DNA of 64,000 nucleotides from Gammaproteobacteria bacterium. GTDB lineage: Bacteria; Pseudomonadota; Gammaproteobacteria; Pseudomonadales; Pseudomonadaceae. Below the pieces are notes generated by a model, which had not been told where the DNA came from, ran no database searches, and was given only the letters and a program-made list of their open reading frames with translations. Location: contig JAHIWP010000013.1 in assembly GCA_018816095.1 (NCBI GenBank), positions 27,195 to 91,194 of the forward strand, in the 5' to 3' direction. Position numbers and translations under genes: made by a program. This document shows positions 26,864-34,714 of this stretch, piece after piece (positions within the stretch are counted from its first letter, which is position 1; every line of letters begins with the position of its first letter).

Positions 26864-28438
26864 TTGTTCAAAAAACGCACACTCTACCTGAGCGCTGCCC
26901 TGCTCACCCTGCCACTGGTCGCGAATGCCGCCGATACGCCTTTCGCCACCAGCGCCGATCTGCGGCCAATTCTGGCTGAGCTAAGGCAACACTGCAGCGC
27001 ATTACCAGCAAGCCTAGACGAGAACGCTCAGCGCCTGTTGCAGGCTTTCTATGCTCAGCGCGAAGGTCAACGCGCCTGGCAAAGCAGTGAACAACGGCTG
27101 CAATTGCGCGAACAGCTGACGCAGCTGGCTGATGACGGCCTACAGCCCAGCGAATATGAGCTACCCAACTGGATCGAGGAACAGCACGACTGCGCAGACG
27201 TACTGACCAGCCACAGCTACTTGCAAGCCTTGCTGCACCTGCGCCGGGGTCGTTTGCTGCAGCAGCGCCTAGAACCTCTGTGGCAGGCCCCTGAGCAGAC
27301 TAATCCAGACCCAAATATGGCGACCTTGTCGCTGGCCCTGCTGCACCTGCAAGCACCCGCAGCGGCCTTTGCCAGCGCGCGGCCGGCCACCGTGCAATAC
27401 CAACAACTGCGCAGCGCCTATGCGCAGCAACGCCTGCAACCGCTCACCCCATGGGTAACATTGCCCAGCGGCCCACTGCTCAAGCCCGAACGCCAGGATG
27501 CGCGGCTGCCGGCACTGCGCGCACGGCTGTTCGCTCAGGGTTATCTGGCGACACCAGGCGAGACATTGGGCAACGTTTATGACGGGGTCACCCAGCTGGC
27601 CCTGGAGAATTTCCAGCGCGACCATGGCCTTAACCCAGACGGCATACTCGGCCCCGCCAGCCTGATCGAGCTGAATATCAGCGCGCAGAGGCGTCGCGAG
27701 CAGCTGCGCGCCAATCTCGAACGCCTGCGCTGGCTGGCCGAGGACATGCGCGGCGCTGAAGTGCTGATCAATGTGGCGGCGGGCGAGCTGCAGGTGGTGC
27801 GGGACAACAAGTTGCTCTGGCGCAGCCGCACCCAAGTCGGCCGCGCCGAACGGCAAACCCCGCTGCTCGCCTCACGTATTGAGCGGCTAACGCTCAACCC
27901 GACCTGGACCGTACCGCCGACCATCCTGCGCGAAGACAAACTGCCGGCCATTCGCGATGACATCAGCTACCTTGAACGCCACCAGATGAGCGTACTCGAC
28001 CACGCCGGCAACCTACTCGACCCCCACACTATTGACTGGGAGCGGCCCGGGGCGATTCTCCTGCGCCAGTCGGCCGGCAGCCACAACCCGCTGGGCCGGG
28101 TTGTACTGCGCTTCGCCAACCCGTTCGCGGTGTACCTGCACGATACCCCCAGCCAGCATCTATTCAGCAAGGCACCGCGCGCCTTCAGTTCCGGCTGCGT
28201 GCGGGTTGAGGCCGTCGACAGCCTGCTCGCCTGGCTGCTCACGCCGGATGAACTGAAAACGGTACAGGCGCGCATCGCCAGCGGTGACACCCAGCAATAC
28301 CGCCTGCAACATCCCACGCCATTACTGATCGCCTACTGGACAGCAGAAGCCAGCGCCGAGGGTGCCCTGCACTATTACCCGGATATCTATGGACGCGACG
28401 GCCTTCTGATCAAGGCCCTGGCTCAGCCTGTGCCCTAA
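26864..28438 (+). CDS. L,D-transpeptidase, YcbB (LdtD)-like
   Basis: Periplasmic peptidoglycan cross-linking enzyme of the YcbB type, 524 residues. A TTG start is used with GGAG 7 nt upstream; it gives a signal peptide (MFKKRTLYLSAALLTLPLVA ending in NAAD). Domains: an N-terminal scaffold (about 30-215), a PG_binding_1 repeat (about 236-268, DGVTQLALENFQRDHG and GILGPASLIELN), and a YkuD catalytic domain (about 300-475). The latter holds HDTPSQHLFS and FSSGCVRVEAVDSL, the conserved His and Cys. YcbB enzymes form 3-3 cross-links and act under outer-membrane stress or beta-lactam pressure. Divergent from a second L,D-transpeptidase family gene. Confidence 0.93.
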   Translation: MFKKRTLYLSAALLTLPLVANAADTPFATSADLRPILAELRQHCSALPASLDENAQRLLQAFYAQREGQRAWQSSEQRLQLREQLTQLADDGLQPSEYELPNWIEEQHDCADVLTSHSYLQALLHLRRGRLLQQRLEPLWQAPEQTNPDPNMATLSLALLHLQAPAAAFASARPATVQYQQLRSAYAQQRLQPLTPWVTLPSGPLLKPERQDARLPALRARLFAQGYLATPGETLGNVYDGVTQLALENFQRDHGLNPDGILGPASLIELNISAQRRREQLRANLERLRWLAEDMRGAEVLINVAAGELQVVRDNKLLWRSRTQVGRAERQTPLLASRIERLTLNPTWTVPPTILREDKLPAIRDDISYLERHQMSVLDHAGNLLDPHTIDWERPGAILLRQSAGSHNPLGRVVLRFANPFAVYLHDTPSQHLFSKAPRAFSSGCVRVEAVDSLLAWLLTPDELKTVQARIASGDTQQYRLQHPTPLLIAYWTAEASAEGALHYYPDIYGRDGLLIKALAQPVP

Positions 28439-28553
28439 TCGCCAGATACGCGGGTTGATCGGCGCACCTTGCAACAGCATCGACAGCCGCGTCGGCAGCA
28501 ACTGTGCTTAGATAACTCATCAGCAATACTCATTCAGCAAGGAGCTACACCAC

Positions 28554-29474
28554 ATGGAAATCGGCAGCGTCATTTTTCTGTTTGTCGGCCTCGCCGTCGC
28601 CATCGTCTTTATGGGCTTCAAGGTTGTCCCACAGGGCTCAGAATGGACGGTCGAGCGCTTCGGTCGCTACACCAACACCCTCAAGCCGGGTTTGAACATC
28701 ATTGTGCCGATCATGGACAAGATTGGCCGCAAGCTTAACGTGATGGAAAACGTGCTGGATATTCCACCACAGGAAGTGATCACCGCCGATAACGCCACGG
28801 TGCAGATTGACGCGATTTGCTTCTTTCAGATCATCAACGCGGCCCAGGCGGCCTACGAGGTGAACAACCTCGAACATGCCATTCGCAACCTGGTGATGAC
28901 CAACATTCGTACCGTGCTGGGCTCCATGGAGCTGGACGCCATGCTCGGCCAGCGCGACGCGATCAACGAACGCCTGCTGCGCACCGTCGATGAAGCCACC
29001 GCGCCCTGGGGCATCAAAATCACCCGCATCGAGATCAAGGACATCAGCCCACCCGCCGATCTGATGGCCGCCATGTCCGGGCAGATGAAGGCAGAACGGA
29101 TCAAGCGCGCGCAGATTCTCGAAGCCGAAGGCATGCGCCAGGCCGCCATCCTCACCGCAGAAGGACAGAAACAGGGCGACATCCTCAAGGCCGAAGGTCA
29201 GCGCCAAGCCGCCTTCCTCGAAGCCGAAGCGCGCGAGCGAGCCGCCCAGGCAGAAGCCGAAGCCACACGCATGGTTTCCGAAGCCATCGCCAGCGGTAAC
29301 GTGCAGGCAGTCAACTATTTCGTCGCGCAAAAATACATCGAAACTCTTGGCCAACTGGCCAGCGCCAACAACAGCAAAGTCATTTTGATGCCGCTGGAGG
29401 CCAGCCAGGTCATCGGCGCAGTGGGCGGGATTGGGGAAATCGTCAAAGCCACTTTCGGTGAGAACAAGGGTTAA
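28554..29474 (+). CDS. qmcA: SPFH/band 7 membrane protein (QmcA-like stomatin)
   Basis: Stomatin-like protein of 306 residues: one N-terminal membrane helix (about 4-24), an SPFH domain ([37 protein letters not shown]), then a long Ala/Glu-rich coiled coil (about 175-240: repeated EAEG and AEGQ units) and a hydrophobic C-terminal part. Such proteins oligomerise into cage- or ring-like microdomain scaffolds at the inner membrane and are linked to FtsH protease control in E. coli. AAGGAG ribosome site 8 nt before the ATG. The NfeD partner follows after 3 nt, the standard two-gene operon. Confidence 0.95.
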   Translation: MEIGSVIFLFVGLAVAIVFMGFKVVPQGSEWTVERFGRYTNTLKPGLNIIVPIMDKIGRKLNVMENVLDIPPQEVITADNATVQIDAICFFQIINAAQAAYEVNNLEHAIRNLVMTNIRTVLGSMELDAMLGQRDAINERLLRTVDEATAPWGIKITRIEIKDISPPADLMAAMSGQMKAERIKRAQILEAEGMRQAAILTAEGQKQGDILKAEGQRQAAFLEAEARERAAQAEAEATRMVSEAIASGNVQAVNYFVAQKYIETLGQLASANNSKVILMPLEASQVIGAVGGIGEIVKATFGENKG

Positions 29475-29477
29475 GCC

Positions 29478-29933
29478 ATGTGGGACTTTTTACAGCACCT
29501 GTCGTACTGGAACTGGCTGGCCTTCGGCACGCTGCTGCTGATTCTCGAAGTATTCGGTGCGGGTGGTTATTTGCTGTGGATCGGCTTGGCGGCGGCCAGC
29601 GTCGGCCTGCTGACGTTTATCTTCCCAGGCCTACCCTGGGCTGCGCAATTCATCCTGTTCGGCCTGCTTTCAGTGCTCACGGCGGTATTCTGGTGGCAGC
29701 GCCAGCGCAGCGCCAGCAAACCATCTGACCAGCCAGGGCTAAACCAGCGCGGCAGCGAATTCGTCGGTCGCACCTTCGCCCTGCATGAGGCGATCAGCGG
29801 CGGACGCGGCAAGATCAAGGCTGGTGACAGCCTATGGCTGGTCACCGGCCCGGACATGCCGGCAGGCATGCCAGTGCGCGTGGTGGGACAAAACGGGGTG
29901 GTGTTGCGGGTCGAGGCCGAGCAATCCGTCTAA
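29478..29933 (+). CDS. NfeD-family protein (YbbK partner of SPFH protein)
   Basis: Short NfeD1b-type protein, 151 residues: two to three membrane helices (about 12-32, 36-52, 56-75) followed by a cytoplasmic OB-fold domain (about 85-150; GSEFVGRTFALHEAISGGRG, GDSLWLV, MPVRVVGQNGVVLRVE). It is encoded 3 nt after the stomatin gene and is thought to bind it directly. No ClpP-class protease domain is present, so it is the short form. Confidence 0.94.
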   Translation: MWDFLQHLSYWNWLAFGTLLLILEVFGAGGYLLWIGLAAASVGLLTFIFPGLPWAAQFILFGLLSVLTAVFWWQRQRSASKPSDQPGLNQRGSEFVGRTFALHEAISGGRGKIKAGDSLWLVTGPDMPAGMPVRVVGQNGVVLRVEAEQSV

Positions 29934-29940
29934 TAACTGA

Positions 29941-29972
29941 CCCGGCACTGGCGGACAACGCCAGATGCCGGG
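29941..29972. terminator. Stem-loop between convergent NfeD and solute-binding protein genes
   Basis: CCCGGCACTGGCG (29941-29953) pairs with CGCCAGATGCCGGG (29959-29972) with one bulged A and a 5-nt loop. T runs are short on both sides, so it is a likely but weak bidirectional terminator. Confidence 0.6.
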
Positions 29973-29983
29973 CCTGTTACCGC

Positions 29984-30895
29984 TTACTGAGGCAATGCGT
30001 AAGCCTTAAACAGCGCCTGGACCATTTCGCCTGGTTCACCGAAGTAACGCCGGTAAATCTGCTCCAGTTCGCCCGAGCGCTGCGCCATGCTCAGTGCGGT
30101 ATCAACCAGCAAACGGAAGTCCTCATCACCGCGCGGTAGAGCCATGGCCACCGGCGCATATTCGTAGATGCGCTCCAGCACTTGCATGGCGCTGGCGTCA
30201 TCACGCCTGGCCAGGTAGGTCTTCAGCAGCATGCGCTCGGAGAAAAAAGCATCGGCCTTGCCTTCGGCCACCAACTGCACTCCCTCCTCCTGACTGCCAA
30301 CGGTCAGCACCGTAGCCACCACACCCAGCATGCGTTGCTGCCTGTTAATCCAGGCTTCTGTCGCTTCCCCCTGCTTAACCACATAGGTGTGGTTGGCCAA
30401 GCCACGATTGAGCGTGGCACGCCAGGTCGGTCCGCTGTGCGCCACCTCGCCGTTGAGCACGTTGACGAGGGTCTCAGGCGCATCCTTACGCACCAAGGCC
30501 GCCAACCCGGCGGTGTAAATGGGCAACGAGAAACTGACACGCTTGCGCTGAGTGAGGCTCTCCACCGTGGGCGAGCAGAGCAGATCGAGTGAACCGTCAC
30601 GCACAGCAGTCAGCCCTTGCGCCTCCTTCACGGGCTGATAGCGCACCTGCAGTGCTGGGAGGTTCAGCTCGGTTTTGACCTGTTCGGCCACTTTCTGGCA
30701 CAGCTCAATGGCATAACCACTGACCTTACCGTCATGCAGGCTACTGAAGGGGGCAATATCGTCGATGTAGCCGAGATTAAGGGTGTTACTGCGTTCTATG
30801 CGCTGCAAGGTATCGGCATGGGCCAAAGGCGAAACCGCCAAGAGGCAGGCCAGCAACAGGTTGAACGGATTACACGGGTGTACATTCATATCCAT
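29984..30895 (-). CDS. Periplasmic amino-acid-type solute-binding protein (SBP_bac_3)
   Basis: 303-residue periplasmic protein with a signal peptide (hydrophobic LLLACLLAVSPLAHA before DTLQRIERSNTLNLGY). The SBP_bac_3 family pattern is visible: first lobe with IDDIAPFSSLHDGKVSGYAI, a conserved GSLDLLCSPT segment, hinge, and a closing lobe ending FGEPGEMVQALFKAYALP. Members bind polar or basic amino acids for ABC importers or act as sensor inputs. No permease or ATPase is adjacent; it instead follows the PotE-like antiporter by 29 nt on the same strand, suggesting a role in sensing or capturing the amino acid used by the decarboxylase unit. That link is inference. Confidence 0.9.
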   Translation of the reverse strand: MDMNVHPCNPFNLLLACLLAVSPLAHADTLQRIERSNTLNLGYIDDIAPFSSLHDGKVSGYAIELCQKVAEQVKTELNLPALQVRYQPVKEAQGLTAVRDGSLDLLCSPTVESLTQRKRVSFSLPIYTAGLAALVRKDAPETLVNVLNGEVAHSGPTWRATLNRGLANHTYVVKQGEATEAWINRQQRMLGVVATVLTVGSQEEGVQLVAEGKADAFFSERMLLKTYLARRDDASAMQVLERIYEYAPVAMALPRGDEDFRLLVDTALSMAQRSGELEQIYRRYFGEPGEMVQALFKAYALPQ

Positions 30896-30924
30896 ATCCC
30901 CAAATTAAAAGGGTTTAGCGGCCA

Positions 30925-32253
30925 TTACGCCTTACCGGGCGTGGATTGCTCAGCAACAAAGCGTTTGGCGATAAAGCCGTACAGCAGGTAGCCCAGCGCC
31001 AGCACCAGCATCGCGCCAAACACGGCGTCCTTGCCCGAGGCGTACAGGGCGTAGAAGCAATAGACCATGGCCACCATCAGCACCACCAGGTTACGCGTGT
31101 ACACCGCCGCACTGACCCGCGCCTTGTACATGATCACCAGCAAGCCGGAGAGCGCGGTGACATAGGGAATCAGGTTAGTGACGGCCGCCAGGTTGACCAG
31201 TTTGCTGAACTGCTCACTGGCATTAGGGGAAATGGTCGAGAGGGCCAACAAGGTTTGCAGCACCCCGCACACGATCATACCAATCACCGGTGCGTTAGAC
31301 GCCGTGACCTTGCCGAACAGTTTGAGGAACATGCCCTGATCGGCCGTGACCTTGGCCGTTTGCGCCAGGGTGAATTGCCAACCCAGCAGCGAGCCAATAC
31401 AGGCCATTACGGCCAGGCCCATGATGATGTTGCCGATAAAGGGGTTGAACATCTGCGCATAGACATAGGCAAACGGTGCGCTGGAGTTGGCCAGTTCGAC
31501 GTTGGGCACAATGCCCTGAATCACCGTGGTCGACAGCACATACACCACCGCCGCACCCAGGGTGCCGAACAGACAGGCCAGCGGTACGTTACGCTCGGGG
31601 TTTTCCACCGCATCGGAGTTCTGCGCCGCGGATTCCATGCCCAAAAAAGCCCACAGGGTCAGCGGAATACTTTGTGCGATAGCATCACTGATCACCAGGT
31701 TATGCGGGTTCCAGGCCTCCTTAAACACCTGGTTATCAAACCAGAACCAGCCGATTACGCTTAGCCCAGCCACCGGAATGATCACGCCCCAAACGGTTAT
31801 GGAGCCGATCTTGCCGGTGATATTGGGGCCGCCAAAGTTGGCCACCGTGGTCAGCCAGATCAACCCTACCGTGCCGACAAACAGCGGAATCGCTCCAGTG
31901 CCTAGCCAGGGGAAAAACGGCGTAAGGTAGCCCACTGCCGAAATGCCGATGGCCACGTTGCCGATGGCCAGCGAAAGAAAATACAAAAACGAACAGAGGA
32001 AGAACGCCGACTTACCATGCGCCTCCTCGGTATAAGCCGACATGCCGCCCGAGCGTGGACAGTAGATGCCGCACTGGGCAAAACAGTAGGCGATGGCCAT
32101 GGAGCCGGCTGCGGTGATGATCCATGACAACAGCGATACAGCCCCAAGTTGGGCCATGCTCGACGGCAACATGATGATGCCGGAGCCCATCATGTTGACC
32201 GCCACCAGTGTGGTAAGCCCTACCAGGCTCATCTTCTTGCTTGACTCAGCCAT
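30925..32253 (-). CDS. potE: PotE-like putrescine/ornithine (basic amino acid/diamine) antiporter
   Basis: Inner-membrane APC-superfamily exchanger of 442 residues and about 12 helices. The whole length aligns by eye with E. coli PotE: NMMGSGIIMLP in TM1, VANFGG, GSITVWGVIIPVAGLSVIGW, SIPLTLWAFLGMESA, VENPERNVPLA, IVPNVELANSSAPFA, GSLLGWQFTLAQ and ISPNASEQFSKLVNLA. AdiC- and CadB-type exchangers fit less well. PotE exchanges external ornithine for internal putrescine, paired with an inducible decarboxylase; here a decarboxylase gene ends 83 nt upstream on the same strand. Expected to export the diamine product and consume protons in net effect. Confidence 0.9.
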   Translation of the reverse strand: MAESSKKMSLVGLTTLVAVNMMGSGIIMLPSSMAQLGAVSLLSWIITAAGSMAIAYCFAQCGIYCPRSGGMSAYTEEAHGKSAFFLCSFLYFLSLAIGNVAIGISAVGYLTPFFPWLGTGAIPLFVGTVGLIWLTTVANFGGPNITGKIGSITVWGVIIPVAGLSVIGWFWFDNQVFKEAWNPHNLVISDAIAQSIPLTLWAFLGMESAAQNSDAVENPERNVPLACLFGTLGAAVVYVLSTTVIQGIVPNVELANSSAPFAYVYAQMFNPFIGNIIMGLAVMACIGSLLGWQFTLAQTAKVTADQGMFLKLFGKVTASNAPVIGMIVCGVLQTLLALSTISPNASEQFSKLVNLAAVTNLIPYVTALSGLLVIMYKARVSAAVYTRNLVVLMVAMVYCFYALYASGKDAVFGAMLVLALGYLLYGFIAKRFVAEQSTPGKA

Positions 32254-32336
32254 CGACCTCTCCTTGTACCTTTCGAAGCACTGTCCCTTTGCCCAACAAC
32301 GCGCAGCCTGTTGCCGAACGCAGGGATGGCTAAGCG

Positions 32337-34637
32337 TTACTGTTTGACTACATAGATCATGTACGTCAGCCCGCCGAGGCTGTCGCGCTCGATCTCGACG
32401 CCATGGTTGTCATGCTCAAAGCCTGGGAAGTGGCTGTCGAACAGCTCCATTGCTAGCAGGTAGTCGATAATGGCCTGCTTGTCGGCGCCGGCTTTCTCGC
32501 CCGGCATCATCAGCGGGATACCCGGCGGATACGGCACGACCTGCACAGCCACAGTGCGATCACGCATGTCGCGCACGGCAATCTGTTCGATCTCACCTTT
32601 TACCAACCTGGCGAAGGTCTGCCGTGGTGAACTGACAACGTCCGGCAGCAGGTTGAAGGCCGCATCCATGTTGTGCAGCAACTGCGAGGCAAGCATGTCT
32701 TGATGCATAGCGGTGGCCAGGTCCTTGAGCCCCATACCGGCATAGCGCTCGCCATGGCTGGCAACCAGATCAGGCATTATCCGATCCAGCGCCGTGTTGT
32801 CGTCATAGTGCGTTTTGAACTCCATCAGCCCGGCCACCAGGGAGCCCCACTTTCCTTTGGTCACGCCCAGGCTAAACAGCAGCAGGATCGAATACGGCTC
32901 GGTCTTCTCCACCACGATGCCGCGGCTGGCGAGGAACGACGACACCAGCGGTGCCGGAATGCCACTGGCTTGCATATCACCTTCAAGGGACTGCCCCGGT
33001 GTCAGCACGGTGACTTTGATCGGGTCGAGCATGCAGTAATCGCTGCCCAGGTCACCAAAACCATGCCAGCTGGCCGTTGGTTTGAGCACCCAAGCATCAC
33101 CGTTACGCAGTGCCTGCGGGTCGAGTTCAGCAAAAGGCACGCCGTTGACTTCGTCCGGCTGCCACACGCCAAACCACCAATCCTGCGCATTGCGCTTGCG
33201 CACCTCATTGCCCAAACGAACCATGGCCTGGCGAAAGGCGATGGCCTCGCCAATCGACTCATCGGTGAGGTACTCGCCGGCATCGTCCATCATCTTGGCC
33301 GATACATCGGTAGAGGCAATGATGCTGTACTGCGGCGAAGTCGAGGTGTGCATCATAAAGGCTTCGTTAAACAGCGCCGGTTTGATCGGCACCTTGCCCG
33401 AACGAATGTGGATCATCGATGCCTGCGACAGGGCCGCCAACAACTTGTGGGTCGAGTGGGTAACGGTCACCGTGGCGTCATCGGCATGCCGCTCGCCACG
33501 GTGCATGCCATAGCGCCCTTCATACAACGGGTTGAACCGTGCATAGGCGTACCAGGCTTCGTCGTAATGAATGCGGTCGACGCTACGGCTCAGCTCGCGG
33601 GTAGTGGTCTGCACGTTGTAGCAGAGGCCGTCGTAGGTCGAGTTGGTCAGCACCGCTAATACCGGGCGGGCTTGTTTATCCGCCATCAGCGGGCTTTCAG
33701 CGATTTTCTGCGCCACGGCCTCGGGAGTTATTTCGCTGCTGGGCACTGGCCCGATCAGACCGCGGGCATTGCGCCGCGGACGCAGGTACAGCGGCACCGC
33801 ACCGGACATGTTCAGCGCATAGTTCAGCGATTTGTGGCAGTTACGGTCGACCAGTACGGCGTCACCATCGGTGACGGCTGAGTGCAGGACGATTTCGTTA
33901 CTGGCCGAACTTCCCCCGACGGAGAAAAAGGTGAAATCGGCACCGAACACCCGTGCGGCATTTTTCTCCGCGGCGGCGATTGGCCCGGTGTGATCATTCA
34001 ACGAGCCCAGCTCACCGACCGATACGCTCAGGTCAGAGCGCAGCATCTGCTCGCCATAAAAATCGAGGAAACTACGCCCCACAGCGGTTTTCATAAAAGC
34101 GGTGCCGCCGGTATGGCCCGGGGTGTGCCAGGAGTATTCGTGAGTGCCGGCGAAATTAACCAGTGCACCGAAAAATGGCGGCAGGATGCTATCAAGATAA
34201 CGCCGTGCTGCCGCTTCAATGCGCCCCGCGACAAACGCTGGGCTGTCTTCCGGCTGCCAGATAAAACCGTCGATGTGCTCGACGATCTCCAACGGTACCT
34301 GACTGTGATGGGCCTGGCTCATACCCAGCATAATGGGCAGTTGCGCGGTACGCTGACGAATCAGCTGGATCAGACTAGACGCCTGACTCGGGTTGGCTTC
34401 GCAGGCCCCCCAACCAAGAATTACACAGCAGTAGGCCGGGTTAGCCCGGAAGGCGATTTCGGCGTCACTCAGCGAACTGACGCGCTCCACGTCAAGGCCA
34501 TGCTGCTGTAGCGCCTGAGCAACAGCCTCGGCGCTGCGCAAGACGATGCTGTCCGGTTGCTGCTGGGTGTTGACCACAATCAACACGGGGTAGCGCTGCG
34601 CCAAGAACGCCGGCAAAGGCACTTTTGCCTGAGTCAT
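32337..34637 (-). CDS. Inducible-type Orn/Lys/Arg decarboxylase (PLP, fold III-type)
   Basis: 766-residue member of the bacterial Orn/Lys/Arg decarboxylase family (LdcI, SpeF, AdiA, LdcA). ATG at 34637 has AAGGAG upstream. N-terminal wing domain with receiver-like pattern (about 15-140), PLP core (about 150-460) with SWHTPGHTGGTAF, SVSVGELGSLNDHTGP, DRNCHKS, TNSTYDGLCYNV, HYDEAWYAYARFNPLYEG and the Schiff-base lysine in THSTHKLLAALSQAS, and a C-terminal domain with VVPYPPGIPLMMPGE. It resembles Pseudomonas LdcA about as well as SpeF, so lysine, ornithine or arginine could be the substrate; the PotE-type antiporter 83 nt downstream favours ornithine. It follows a broken paralogue by 77 nt. Confidence 0.92.
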   Translation of the reverse strand: MTQAKVPLPAFLAQRYPVLIVVNTQQQPDSIVLRSAEAVAQALQQHGLDVERVSSLSDAEIAFRANPAYCCVILGWGACEANPSQASSLIQLIRQRTAQLPIMLGMSQAHHSQVPLEIVEHIDGFIWQPEDSPAFVAGRIEAAARRYLDSILPPFFGALVNFAGTHEYSWHTPGHTGGTAFMKTAVGRSFLDFYGEQMLRSDLSVSVGELGSLNDHTGPIAAAEKNAARVFGADFTFFSVGGSSASNEIVLHSAVTDGDAVLVDRNCHKSLNYALNMSGAVPLYLRPRRNARGLIGPVPSSEITPEAVAQKIAESPLMADKQARPVLAVLTNSTYDGLCYNVQTTTRELSRSVDRIHYDEAWYAYARFNPLYEGRYGMHRGERHADDATVTVTHSTHKLLAALSQASMIHIRSGKVPIKPALFNEAFMMHTSTSPQYSIIASTDVSAKMMDDAGEYLTDESIGEAIAFRQAMVRLGNEVRKRNAQDWWFGVWQPDEVNGVPFAELDPQALRNGDAWVLKPTASWHGFGDLGSDYCMLDPIKVTVLTPGQSLEGDMQASGIPAPLVSSFLASRGIVVEKTEPYSILLLFSLGVTKGKWGSLVAGLMEFKTHYDDNTALDRIMPDLVASHGERYAGMGLKDLATAMHQDMLASQLLHNMDAAFNLLPDVVSSPRQTFARLVKGEIEQIAVRDMRDRTVAVQVVPYPPGIPLMMPGEKAGADKQAIIDYLLAMELFDSHFPGFEHDNHGVEIERDSLGGLTYMIYVVKQ

Positions 34638-34714
34638 GATGTACTCCTTGTAATAAAACGACTGCCTCACTCAGCGAGGCGAAGCATGGCGCGCCATGCC
34701 TCACGGCTGAATCC

